This document shows, piece after piece, positions 25,498 through 38,200 of a stretch of 64,000 nt of DNA. The notes under the pieces were generated by a model. That model saw only the letters and a list, made by a program, of their open reading frames with translations, was not told the origin of the DNA and searched no databases. The stretch's first letter is position 1, and each line of letters begins with the position of its first letter. The stretch is from Taenia hydatigena. Lineage: Eukaryota; Platyhelminthes; Cestoda; Cyclophyllidea; Taeniidae. A program made the translations under genes and the position numbers. The stretch is from assembly GCA_036345935.2 (NCBI GenBank), contig JADWOT020000009.1, forward strand, positions 448,287-512,286, given 5' to 3'.

Positions 25498-25925
25498 ATG
25501 GTTACTTAAGCTTCTAATATTGTCCCTTCTAGTTGAACTACATTCTGGGTTAGGCCAGCAGCGTCAAATCCTTCCTGTTCTGCACAGGAATCGTGCCTTC
25601 TTTTTTAAGAAAGTCCTAAAATGCCAAGCTAATAACTATAAATTTTATGAATTCATAAATACAGCATTTCACATGAAAATACTAGTAGTTTTCTTTTAAG
25701 TTGCTTTATTACGAAAATGCACTCCAGATTTCAAAAACAAATTTAAGCTTTAAAAATTTTGCATTTGTGTTCGCAAAATTATATCTTGCGCTTGTGATAG
25801 TGACTTATAATCTATTACAGAACTGCGTAAATTCAATCAATGATTTGGACGTTTATTTGTTGGTGAATTTTAAAGTTGGCTTAGCATTTGCAACATTTTT
25901 TAAAGTTTCTTTCCACGAAGCCGCC

Positions 25926-25933
25926 TTATATAA
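25926..25933 (+). promoter_or_regulatory. TATA-like box upstream of SOSS-B
   Basis: TTATATAAAT lies about 35-40 bases before the SOSS-B ATG at 25966. It suggests a very short 5' leader and an independent promoter for the first gene of the SOSS-B/UVSSA pair. Confidence 0.35.
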
Positions 25934-25965
25934 ATGCGTGCTAATCCATAACTGATTATTGACTT

Positions 25966-26600
<635 letters not shown>

Positions 26601-26700
26601 AATATATTTCGTATTATGCAACAGTGTTCAAGTTTTCTTCTATTCTCAACTCTCTGTGTCTCCGTGATTTCACATTTTCCCCGTTTTACTAATAGTTGGG
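26601..26700 (+). promoter_or_regulatory. Compact intercistronic region with acceptor-like site (possible trans-splicing)
   Basis: The 100 bases between the SOSS-B stop and the UVSSA start contain a pyrimidine-rich run (CATTTTCCCCGTTTTAC) ending in TAATAG, then TTGGG and the ATG. An acceptor AG six bases before a start codon with no visible donor nearby fits spliced-leader trans-splicing, known in flatworms. No AATAAA was seen inside the gap. A cis 5'-UTR intron or an ordinary short promoter is the alternative. Confidence 0.5.
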
Positions 26701-29700
26701 ATGAAGGTGTTTAGGAAGGCGAAACTGCGTAGGAAGTCGAAATCTCCGCTCCCACCCAGAACTTTGTCAGAACTAGTCGATCGACTTACCACGGGCGGAT
26801 CAAAAGCCTTGAACGGTCGCCTTCTTTCTGATTTAGTCAGCCGAATTTGGTGTGCTTTGTGTTCTTTTTCAAAGTCCTGGTTATTTCAAGGTCCCTATTC
26901 AATGTTATTTTCGCTTAAATAGTGGATCCAACTCTGAGCGAGATAATGCTCTGCAACTTTTGTTTCGGCAGATGCAACGACCTCACTCTCAAATTCGCTG
27001 TAGTGTTGTCAAAGTATTCAAATTCCTGACCACTGAGTCTTTGCAAGCGTCACTAGCTTCCAGCATTAAGGAAGCCATTCTGCTGCATTTGCAGGTGCGC
27101 TCTCATTTACCTCGTCATTTGAATATGTAGGACATTCTGCCCTACTGTATTCCCACTACAAGCTTTGATAAAGCATTACCACCACCGGAATCAGCTGCCA
27201 ATGAAATGCAAAGGGAAATGCTTAAAATGTTACTTCAATGGGAGCGCGAGGGGGTCTGCAGCATGCCGAGTTCGCAAGCATGGGGTCAGCTTACCTCTGT
27301 AATGCGGTATTTACGCACTTCACTGGAACAGAGCAGTGGGACGAATCGTTTAAAAGATGCAGCTCGTATGTTAGAAACACTTGAACGGGAAGAGAACCAG
27401 CGATATCGAAGGGCACAAATAGCAGATGCTGTGATTCGGCGTAGGGTACTCGCGGCTAGAGATGCTTTTCGAGGTATAATCCGTGCCTACTTGATTAAGT
27501 CATTAGTAGATATCACTGTGTAAGTATTTTCAGATTTTCTTGTAGAGCACCATCTATTTATTGTGGAGAACGTGAAATCCTTAGAAGGCGTTGTGAGGTT
27601 GCTAGTACCCGATCCCTTCCAGATGGAGGATTCAAGAGCCTCTGGGTCATCTAGCCCAAGAGATTTTCGGGAGCACGGTTTTCATGCTTCGGGAGAGGTG
27701 AATATCACCTTTACTCTCAACTTTATGAGGGTAGCTGGTGATCCTAATTTGCTGCTCCCTGAAGTACAATTCAAATTAAACGACGATGTGCGAATTTTAC
27801 GAGATGCTGGACAGGAATTTACTAATGTTGCCATGAAACACCGTACAATAGTATCGGAGTATCTTGAGGTATGTGCATTTTTGGGTTCTGTCGGCCAAAT
27901 ATGGTAGATGACCACCCTGTTCAACTGCTACTAGCTTCATTGTGACTGCTAGGACAACCGAGTACTTTTCCGGTAGCCTTTATCGTGGTTACTTTTGCTT
28001 CTCAAATTGCGAGCATCATCGTTTCCTTGGCGTTGTGTTTATATTCATTGACATCATCTCAGCGGGACCTCATTTAGCTCGAATTTCACTTATCCACGCA
28101 TGAAAGTTTTCTCATCTACTCCTGCATCGCTGAGGTTATGTTAGAATGTAGAGAGTTTAACGGAAATATGTAAGGCTTTCCCGGAGCGACTCCATCCGTT
28201 CCTGGGTGTAAAGACCAGAGTAATGTAATGGAACCACCAGTATTTGTCTCGGTTGTTGTCGTTGATGCCTTTAGCTAAATCCCTTTGCAATTATATGGGT
28301 GCATTTAAGAAAGATTGAATCCTAAAGTGACTGATTATCGGCTGTGCTGGGATGAACGATATGGCCCTGTACCGTAGCTGCTATGCCATGATTCTTAATT
28401 TTTCCTTATCCAGCTGTCGCGGCTTTTCGCGAACAGCTCGGAACTGTCACCGATCTTTACTGATGACAGAGAAGAGCTTGAATCTATACTGGCTCGGTTG
28501 GACAAAGCTGTGAATCAATTTTCCGCTGTGCGTTTCATTGAGGAACTTCCAGGCGCTTCTACAGCAGCAGAAGAAGAGGCTGGTGACGAGGACGACTTTG
28601 TTGAAGTGCCTCCTCTCTCTCCCCCTTCTAATCATCAGACCACATCCAATGCTGAAGTAGCAGAAGAGAAGGAGATCGAAACTAAGGAAAAAGTGCAGAT
28701 TTCTGTGAAACCATTAGCTTTTCTCACTGACAAGCTGCCGTGGGAGATGAAAGGTCGTCCCTCTTCTTCACTTTCAAAACAACTTCAGAATTCTCTTCGC
28801 AGCGGACCCGCTCGACCCAGTGGAAGATCGAGGTGGTTTGAAAGTCGATTTTTCATACCCGTCCATGCATATTTTTTTTTAAGGAAGCAGCTGCGGGAAC
28901 AGCGACGCGAGACACCACAAGAATCAATCATCCTTCCCAGTGAGGGGTTTGCACCTCAAGAACGAGTAATTAAATTGGAGTCTCTTCATCGATTTTGGAA
29001 GCCCTTTGATGTGACGGAGTTTGAGACGCCTCAAACGGACCACTTGGAAGCCGCCATCTCTTTTTCTTCTTCGGTCAATAAGTCTCTTCCCGTTAAAGTT
29101 GTCGACGCAGAGAAGTTCTGTGAGTTGGAAGCCTTTTGATTACGGTATTATGCATGATACTGGAAAAGGTATTACGACGACTTCTCATACTCTCTAGTGG
29201 AATCCGTGAGAATGGAAGGTGTGGGAGAGGTCCGATTAAGCCCGAATAGTCCCAACTCCTCCCAAGCAATTGCAAAGTCTCCACACCCCGAACAAATGAC
29301 CAGCAAAGCCAGATGGCTTCGGGGTCAGTGAAGCAGCGTGGAGCCCCCATATTGCTACTTGATATTCTTTTGCTTTTAAGAGGAAGTGTTAAGATTATTA
29401 GCTCAAAAGTTGACCGTTACTTGATAACTGAAAGCGGGAACCCTAAGCATCCTCCAAACTAGCCAAAATGCAGTCGTTAGGACGGATGATATCAACACTT
29501 ACAGCATCTTCCGTCCACAGCTTTTGCATTTTCGATGTGCGGCTTGCTATTGGTATTAGAGATTGATGTCACTTTCACCACCTCTGGTAGGTCAATTTCG
29601 CATATGTGCGTGTGTGCTGGTAGCAACGGCGATTTTAGCGGCGCCGGCGACCCTATTTACTGCTCCTTCGATCACTCTGTGTCAGGTGATCGCATTGTGC

Positions 29701-29927
29701 GATCAATGCAGCCACGCGCATATGCAATCGCGCGTGTGTTTGTGTGAAGGGGGAAGGAGGATACCGCTGAAACCCGCCCTTTTATGCTTTCCTTTTCTTT
29801 TTCAGTCGTCGAGACTGTGAAACAACCTCTGGAACGTCGAAAACGTAGATACCCGAATCTTGTCGACATATCGAAGGCGAAAAAAACCGCCAGCCTATCG
29901 TTGAGGCACCAACTCCTTCATCCGTGA
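26701..29927 (+). CDS. UVSSA: UV-stimulated scaffold protein A (transcription-coupled repair)
   Basis: UVSSA binds stalled RNA polymerase II with CSA/CSB, recruits TFIIH and USP7, and supports transcription-coupled nucleotide excision repair. Modelled exons: 26701-26849, 26923-27094, 27131-27473, 27534-27868, 28414-28832, 28884-29119, 29521-29685, 29806-29927, all in phase, about 646 residues (human 709). Evidence: an N-terminal VHS-like helical domain (LSELVDRL; then QMQRPHSQIRCSVVKVFKFL), the acidic TFIIH p62-binding motif DEDDFVEVP, close to human EEDFVEVP, the DUF2043 block LHRFWKPFDV, and the C-terminal RRKRRYPNLVD. The 29521-29685 exon carries a TF...HMC...C...H pattern that may be a diverged version of the zinc-binding CxxxCPFHG region; this exon and the very short end after RYPNLVD are the weak points. 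A 51-base in-frame intron (28833-28883) could also be retained. Confidence 0.8.
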
Positions 29928-32554
29928 GTCGGTTTCTCCCTCACCTTCGTTGATAATCCCATTATTGTTATGTATATTGCCATTATAGGCAACATTCACG
30001 CGGAAGACACAGCTTTGGCAAATGAGACCCGCCATCGCCGCCAGAAAAAACCTTGCTCTGCTTTGCACTTTTAAATGCACAACCCTCCTGCTTTCCTGTG
30101 AATTGACTTCGAGAAAGTTGCATAAACACTTCCCCTGTCCATCTAGTGAATAAATACCCAGAGCAGTTGGCAACCAGGACCTAATATCGCACCAACCCAA
30201 GTAGAAGGGTGATCTCACGGGCCCATTCACTCGCCTTACTCTGCTTACGGCATTCAAGCACCTGCACACCCAACTCTCGCGCACGTTGATAGGCTAGGTG
30301 TCAAAGCGACAAATCTCGCCTCGGCTCTTCGCATGAAATGAGGATAAACGCAGAAAATAGGTACCTCTTTATAGGGTGCCAAGGAAACACATGATGGTAA
30401 CTAAATATAATTTTTGCGATGCGTTCGGGGGCTTGTGCAGGCGGGGTGAATGTTTTTATACAAACCAAACAAGCGAGTAGATTAGTCAAGTGAAAGATCG
30501 TAAAAGGTAAGCAAAGAATTTGGGGCTAGGGATGGACATGGGAGCGAAATTGCCCAACGTTTCCTCCTCAAATCCCTCAATCGATGCGCGCAGGTAGTTC
30601 AGGCACAAGGGAGGAGAAGATAGCGCAGACAAGACGCACTGAGGTGTCCCCAGCGGCTCGCAGTGCTCCCGCGATTTGTCCGACACGACTCTGTCCAATC
30701 ACGGCGACACCGCCTGCCGAAGCTTCAGCAGCCGCGGCGGTAGTGGAGACTACCTGATGAGGAGAGGCGATGCACATTGTCAGAATTCACCAATCAGATG
30801 GGAAATTCTTTCACATGCCTTGAAACTGAAAAACTGCCCGAGACCGTGAAATTCTTTGAATGGCCAAATCTACGGCTGTTGCGCTTCCAGTCTATGGGTA
30901 TTGGCGCCTTTCACATCCCTCCATTGCGATTATGTCAGTCAATTTAGATAGCGCACCACCACCCCAGACCATCATCACAAGATGGCATTCGGGTCGAATG
31001 ACAGAAGGAGGACAGAGACAGATCGAAGAGGAAAGGAGCCAATTGCATGGAATCGATTATATGACAAAGCGAAACGAAGTTGCGTCAGAACTTCTCAAGG
31101 CCGCTTGCACAGTCAATTCTCAATTATTAAATCACATAAAGGAGATAGGCGAGAGGTTCGAGGGATTGACCAAAAATTTACTCCAATAAGAGAGGTCGCA
31201 ATGCTAAGAACAATCACTCCCCTCTCTGCCCCCAACCCCAAATGGAGTCGAGATCCATTTCGATTATATTCCAATTGTCTCAGAGGCTTACCATGGTCAA
31301 CACTAACGCTGCTTTCAGCAACCACCACAATTCTAGGTGTCATCATTTCAAAGCAGAATTCTGAAGAGGATGGCATCGGCGACAGGAAGATGAGAAAGTT
31401 GTCTCATGGGACGTCCAAATAGAAGAATCTCAAAATCATCCAACATCGACATCAATATCCGTTAGTTGGGAGCGTGGGGAACTTAGCAGTTATGCTCAGT
31501 TCATGGAGTGGTCGAAACAATAGAGGATACTGCATTCGATTGTTCTCATGTGAATAAAGAGAGCTGGAACAGTCTGACCCATTCAATGGTGGCCCCGTCT
31601 TAACTGTCAATCACTCGGTATGCATTTTAGATCAAGACCGTCGGTCTCAACGATCTTCTCAATACAGTAGCATGGTGAAGGCAAAAAGCAACCATATAAA
31701 CGCGGGAACAGGGCGTATTGCGATCAGGTGACAGTTGAAGGCGAAATTATTACAAAAAGCTAGTAGTGCAGTACTTGAATAGCCTCTGTAACCAAACCCA
31801 CCGGTAATCGTATGCTAACAGAATCGTGCGAAACAAAGGTATGACGGGGGTTGAGTGCTCATCGGTTGGCGTGGAGGTTCACGTAGAATGAGCAACGGAC
31901 CCAAGAGGATAAAAGAATGCTGGCTGGATGGCAAACATCTGCGCAGCCCCTCAGTAAAGTGGGTAGGAAACGGCGTTCCGAACGCAATCTCGGCTTTGAA
32001 AATGAGTACTTAGCACATATACGATTTAGACTGACACCACAAATTTCAATGATGGATCAAAAGTTAAGATAACTGAAGACTACACCATAAAACCCACCAA
32101 TCACGTAAATGTACTATCGCCATCCCGTTTTTAAAAGCTGCGCTAAATTGTCTTCCGGTTGGACACATTCAAGCAAAGGAAGACAGATAATCAAGAAACA
32201 GGTACAGTGAATAACATCACTAACAAAAATTAAAACATTATGCCTAGACGGGGAGCAGCAAATAATCTTCCGTAGAAAGTGATTAAACATGGGCAGGTGT
32301 TCGCGCAAACACAACTTTCATAAAAATACTCATTCTTTTTAAAATACACCAAAGGTAGGAGGTATGCCCACTAGCTGGTCATCAGTGGAGATGAGGGTGG
32401 CACAATTATAACCAATCGCATTACTCCAAAAAAAAAAACAAATGCTAAGCAAACCGAAGATACTCATTTCAAGCGTAATTTAAATGTTGCTAACACCGAA
32501 GGATAACAACAGAGAGAACCGGTATTACGTTTGGGTTCTTTCAAATTCACAGCA
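29928..32554. other. UVSSA-HERPUD convergent region, possible unassigned exons
   Basis: No family recognised. On the minus strand about 31270-31340 has an open segment ending at a GTAAGC donor-like site (VVVAESSVSVDH). Near 30940-31000 there is ECHLVMMVWGGGALS. At 30577-30740, after a CATCAG acceptor, lies an Ala/Gly-rich helix-like frame (VVSTTAAAAEASAGG). These could be exons of a small minus-strand gene, but the frames do not join convincingly. A plus-strand frame at about 31005-31189 is also open. Confidence 0.25.
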
Positions 32555-33931
32555 CTATAAGAAATAGAGGAAACTCCTTCCACCACTAAGGCAAAGCTCT
32601 GTGGATAGGTAAAAATAAATGGTCAAGAGCGTTGCCACTAACACCTTACAACATTTGGAATAGAAGGAATGTAGGCGAAATGAGCTTGAGTTAGTCGAAA
32701 GTGTACTCTGATTGAAGTTGATGATTGAAACGGAACCGAATGAAAAGGCCAAAAAATAATCCACTCCAATGACAAAAATGGCAAAAATTACTTGGTGAGC
32801 ACTAGAATCCATTCCACTTTGTGACGTTGCTTCAGTAGAGGACTCCTGTCCTTCCTGAGTTGGATGCGGCTGTGGCTGTTGTGACTGTTGTGGAGGTGGA
32901 GGAACAGGTGCATCGTTTAATCGTCGTCTTCGAACTTCATTCTGACGTGCGAAATTACGCCTAAAATGAGGAAATGAAAAAGATAATTTAATTATCTTAG
33001 CTAGGGGAAAGCACATCCACTGAGCAAAATTAAGGGGCACATAACAAACAGCCTACGTTATAACTCCGCATAAAATTACAGTACTTCACACTGAGTAAAG
33101 GGTTATAAACATAGGCAGCAGCATAAGATGAAACCGTACAAGGTTACAAACATACCAATAGAAGTAGAAGCCCACAGCAGCGACAAGTGCCATGCGTTGC
33201 CAGGAGGCGTAAGTGACACAAATTGCCACTAAAATACTGACACGAAAGACGGCGTAGGCGAAATCAAAAAGATCAATGGGATCTTCACCACCCAACTCCA
33301 CATTTTGAACTTCAGGCGCTTCCTGAGCTGGTCGAAAGCCTAAAGCCCTTGCCAGATGCTGAAATGCGTTCTCTCCTCGTTGTTCTACTCCCTCCGCTAC
33401 CTCTATCTCCACATTTATTACCTCATTCTCGTCCCCCGTTTCTGGGTCATCTAAATTAGCGGAAGCAACTTGCGTAATCAATAACCAAAGTAATAAACTT
33501 GGGCGACATCGCACTTGTAGAGCAAACTCACAGGGCAGAGTTGGAACCTCACTGTCTGCGGTGCAGTAATAACTGTTGAGGTACTGCAAATACTGCTCTT
33601 TTAATTTGCTCAAGTCCTCTGAGGAATGCTCACTTGGTTTTAGAGCAGCCATTGCAGCTTTAGCTTGATTAGCGACGGAAGGAGACAACACGAGATGAAC
33701 GGTTCGCGAGAGTGGTTCTTGTCCAATAACTGTTCTTAGTTTAGAGTCATCTGAGAGAATGCGACCCGCGAAAATCAGTTTTTGACTATCGATCGGAGGC
33801 TCCCCTGGATAGACTTTGCTCAGATGTTTCTTTAAATCGATAGCCGTCCACTCAGACTCGATCTCAACTATTTGCGACGGCAATCGCTGGTCAGCAGAAA
33901 CAACGGATAGCTGGAAACGCGCAGTCTCCAT
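32555..33931 (-). CDS. HERPUD: HERPUD-like ER-membrane ubiquitin-like domain protein
   Basis: HERP proteins sit in the ER membrane and couple the HRD1 ubiquitin ligase complex to ER-associated degradation; in mammals they are induced by ER stress. Exons (minus strand): 33931-33532, 33468-33156, 32960-32555, phase-consistent, about 372 residues (human HERPUD1 391). The N-terminal ubiquitin-like domain shows ESEWTAIDLKKHLSKVYPGE and QKLIFAGRIL, matching HERPUD's HLSRVYPE and QRLIYSGKLL. A YLQYLNSYY segment matches QYYMQYL. A hydrophobic hairpin (FRVSILVAICVTYAS; ALVAAVGFYFYW) is followed by RNFARQNEVRRRR and a Pro/Gln-rich stretch (PVPPPPQQSQQPQP). An upstream in-frame ATG at 33976 would add 15 residues; 33931 matches the family better. 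The 63-base first intron is in frame and stop-free, so retention would add 21 residues. Confidence 0.88.
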
Positions 33932-35270
33932 AGCGGCACCCCCTGACACAATCTGTGCCCCAAGTGATTGGTACACGTAGACTATCGAGGCTGAAAAGGT
34001 TTAGTACTATCCAATCAAAAGATGGGCTAGATAATGCTGATATTTTCTAAAATCATTTAAGTCATGCATGAGTTCTTTAAGTCTTTTAGCGCATTTTTAG
34101 CTAACGTGTCTTCAAGACAGTAACGCTACAAATCAAAAAGTCAATTTATTTTTACTTACTTAATTGACGAATTTTTACCAACACTTTTTAATAAATAATA
34201 ACAGTCATGGTCTGCTTCAATCAACTCTATTTGCTTCAAATTTTGTTCCATTGTAAAAGTCCCGTCCTGTCATTAGAAACTCCAGCTATCTTATGTTCAA
34301 GTCAGTACATGCAATGCTCATAAATAGCGCCCACTACCAAGTGAGTTCTTGAGGCAATGATTGAGGTGTCTCGGAGCTCCCTTAAAGGCAGAAGGCAAAA
34401 TATATACGCATATATATCCTCAACAGACAGAAAGAAATGATTTGCTGGCTAGGGCAATCTGGCCACCTGTGACCCTGACCGAAACCGGCAGTCCAAACAA
34501 ACAAAGTATTACAATGATTATAACGCCTATGCTCTTACTTGTGCTATGTAGGCAAGAGGATGAAAGGCCATTCAAACCTGGACGAACACGATCGCTGTCC
34601 GAAGTTTGAGACACTCTCGTCGTAACTTGTTCGGTTTCGCTTCTGCATATCCTGCCTGCACTTATAATAATGTCTAAAACATCCAACCTCCTCATAGCAG
34701 GGATGGGAAAGGGGAGGAATTGTCCACAGTGACGACCCGATTTAACCCCTCGTTTGCTGCATACCTTGATCCTTCAAATTTAAAAGTTATCAAACTGATT
34801 ACCATACCAAAGTGTCGATAATCTTGACCAGCTGCAAGGCAGGAAATACGCCACCTAGATTCCCAACTGTTCAACCCCTTTCCGCGAAAAAAAAAAAAAT
34901 AACTCCTACTTCAATATGTATTCAAAATTTTACGTAGCAAACATTGAAAAAAAGGACTGAATATCACATAATCATAGTGGTTAAAGACATCTGGACCATT
35001 AACAAAAGGGAAGAAATCAGAGCGATGATAATTTACAAATGGTTGGTGCTATGGGGGGTTACTAGGAAGTAGGAGGGAATGGATGGGTGACGGGAAGACA
35101 CGATAAGCCATGAAAGTCAAAAGGAATACATGATTGTGTTGTGCACATTTCCATCTCCTCCTAGCAAATAGATCAGAGCTTCAGTGCTACTTTTGCTCCG
35201 TACAAAGGGGATGGGGAAACATAAGGAAGTCTATACCATAAAGTTGATCACTTAACATCATCCAAATGAC
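33932..35270. other. HERPUD upstream / PPP6R 3' region
   Basis: Contains the solo-LTR copy R5 (34362-34513) and AT-rich sequence. By position it includes the HERPUD promoter (about 33932-34150, no TATA recognised) and the PPP6R 3' untranslated region. No additional gene seen. Confidence 0.45.
34362..34513 (-). repeat. Solo-LTR-like repeat R5 with perfect 5-base target duplication
   Basis: A 152-base minus-strand copy. On the plus strand it runs from TGAGGTGTCTCGG to AAAGTATTACA. It is bordered by ATGAT on both sides (34357-34361 and 34514-34518). TG...CA ends plus a 5-base duplication are hallmarks of LTR integration, so this is best read as a solo LTR. Confidence 0.88.
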
Positions 35271-38200
35271 TCACTCCACCGCCATGTCAGCTTCCAACTC
35301 CGGTGATTTCACGAGCCGTTTTCGTCGGCTGTGATCTTCAAATGGACTTGAACTTTCACTGGCTACTTCTGATTCACCATTTAATGACCTCAAGAGCGAT
35401 GTCCTAGCAAGGCGATGTGATCGCATCGTCGGCTGAATGGGTCGTGGAAGAGTTTCTCCTTGTGGAGAAGAGTTCTATGTGAAGAATGACATCTCAATTC
35501 CAACTATCCAGTAATTACTGAAATTAGGTTCCTCGAGCACCTACCGAGTTTAACCTCAAGTCACGATCAAGAATCAGACGTGGAAGCACCAGACTTTCGG
35601 AATCTGGTAGATCGGGTGAATTCAATGTGCCCAATGACCTCGATGCGACCGACCACTGATCAACTGTTGGGCTCAAGGGTTCGGAGAAGGATTCGTTGTT
35701 GGAGGCTATTCGTCTGGACCGGCCAAACGACATCATCGGACGCCCATTGCTCAAAGTTGGCTCTGGAACCAATGCTAGAGGCAGATTTGAGGTTTGATCA
35801 TAACCGTCAGGCCCATAATAATAATTTGTTCAGATAATTTACAATAAAAATTATGAGGGAAGGACGCCTCATATAGGCGCCCTAATTTGCGAGGATTCAA
35901 AACAAAAGGGCTACCAAAGGGCTACTTTTGTCTCAAGCCAAAATCGTGAATAGGTATTGGGACCCGAAGTTGGAGAAGAATAAGTCAAGTGACCAGCAGC
36001 AGCACCGAGTAAAAAGTAACAATGGCCTGTGGAATGGAATGGAAAAGGAAGGGAGGACAAATCTCGAGGACATTGAATAACATCTCTTTTATTTACTGGT
36101 TCATCGAATTTGCTTGTAGTGGTGGGAACAGCTTAGCATAGAGAGTAACAGCAGCGCCCTATTAAGTACCACAATATGCGTCTCCAGCGTTGAAACACCA
36201 CAAAATCGACCATATTATAGAATTTGATGTTTTATAGCCTCTTCAATAATTAAGTATAAAACAAAGTAACGCCTACATAATTGGGTACGCAAATCATTTT
36301 CAAGACCACCCAGATCGTCCATGGTCTCTTTCTCTTTCTCTTTCTCTTCCTCCTCCTCCTCCTCCTCCTTTCCCTCTACAGTAATCGGACTGCTTGCAGA
36401 ACGAATGGGTGAGAGGGCGGAATGAAAGAAGTCTATTCCCAACATCTCTGCCTCATCTGATATGTCTTGCGACAACCTCGCTTCCTCAACGTCCTCGCTG
36501 TCAATCGAAGATAATGTATCCTCGGACTCCAGTAGAATCTCCGTATGCGCCTCATCAAACACTCCGGTCAGCCAGTCTGTTGACCGAATGTTGTAGCTCT
36601 GTGCCTGTCTATCAGCGGAAGCTCTCCGTCTAGCAGCACACAAAGATTCCCTTTCACGAGTCTCGAATGGCGATGACGTCTGTGAGGGTGATGGAAGCTG
36701 CATCGCCAATAGCATACTTTGATTTTCCGACGGTTTTATACAGATCACCGGCCACCCAGAAGATGACTTGCCAACCTCTATCCCATCTGGCGTCTTTATT
36801 AATGTGCTGCAGACTTCATCAAACAAAGCATCGGCTTGCTGATAAAAGTAAGAAAGATACTTCTCAAAAAAAGTAGAAGAGGGGAAATGAAATTTCACCA
36901 GTACGGTAGAATTCACCGTGTATTCTTGAAGAATCAACGAGGCACCGAGGTCGCCGAAAAGTGAGTCCACTAACTCCTCTAAAATGCCTGAAGAAGCGTC
37001 AAATTCGGTTTCCCGAAAGCCAAAATTTTCTGTAAATGCCATAGTGAGAGGCTGCATCTTGTAACGATTGTAAGCCTGCCAATTAAGAAGACATAAAGTT
37101 ACGTCTGATAAGCTTTATCGCCAATAAGAGAGGCCCCTTCCTTGGACGAAGAAGAAAATACCTGTAGAGCAGCTTCGGGAGAAAGCAAAGAAGTGGGGGA
37201 AGTCCGTTTCAATTTGCTTGGGGTCCCGACGAGGGTAGCCTTGAGATTTCGGAGCTGGAGGAGGAGAATGCTGAATGGCAAATGGGGAAGGACACAACAC
37301 AGCAATGACCACTTCGGGAAGAGAACTTACGTCTTCCACGTTGGAAACGCGAACTGCTTGTCGCAGATCATTTGCGACGAAGTTGGTCCACCGTTCCAAC
37401 GTGGCATTCGGCAAATCTGAAGGCGAAACGAAATGAATAAAAGGAAACACTGGTGATACAATGTCTCCATCATTCAACTTTAAAGATTTTGACAATGTTT
37501 TCTGATATAGTGATGCTTCCAGATCCTTCAAATGGCATTAAAGAAGTTTAAAAAAGTCTGAATACAGACAGAGAAAAACAACTCAACTCACCTCTAAGTA
37601 TGCATTTCCGTACATTTGATTCCCAATTTAAGAGCTCCTCACACATCGTGTCCTCTTCCATCGCCTTCCTGTCACCACCCCTACTACCACCACCAATGTC
37701 ATCGCTGCTACCACTTCCATGCGGCTGCCGCCAAAAAGCTTCATCATCCAGTGCTGCCACGTCACTGTCCTTCACAGCCGGGTAGTCTAGCGACTCGGTC
37801 AGATCTGGATAGAAGTACCAGGCGAGGCGTAAGGCCATCTCCTGCAGGTGACCCATGTAGCCAGCTCGACGAAAGCCCGCCTTACCCCTGTTAAAGGGGA
37901 CGGACAAGCATGTTCAGATGGCAAAACAGATTCCTCTAGCTTTCGAAGACCTTACATCGATGATAAATTAGCTCTCACTTCAGTGATGAAGTGAGCAGTA
38001 CAGAGATGGAAGGAGTAACCAAACCCACCTCAAAAGAGCAAGAACTGCAGTATCACCATGTTGAAAATATGCTTAGATGCCAAAGGATAAGACGGCTGCT
38101 GTGAATGGTTGAATATGCGATGATTCACGGTTGAAGGGTCAATCGAAACCGCAAAGTGTTTCAAAAGTTTTCCCGATCTTAGTTCCTGCTTGTTGACTGA

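Noticed and set aside
32960..33160. Read-through of the HERPUD second exon into 33086
   Set aside because: A GTATG donor at 33155 and a TTTTAG acceptor before 32960 restore the family's RNFARQNE block in phase, so the extra hydrophobic codons are intronic.
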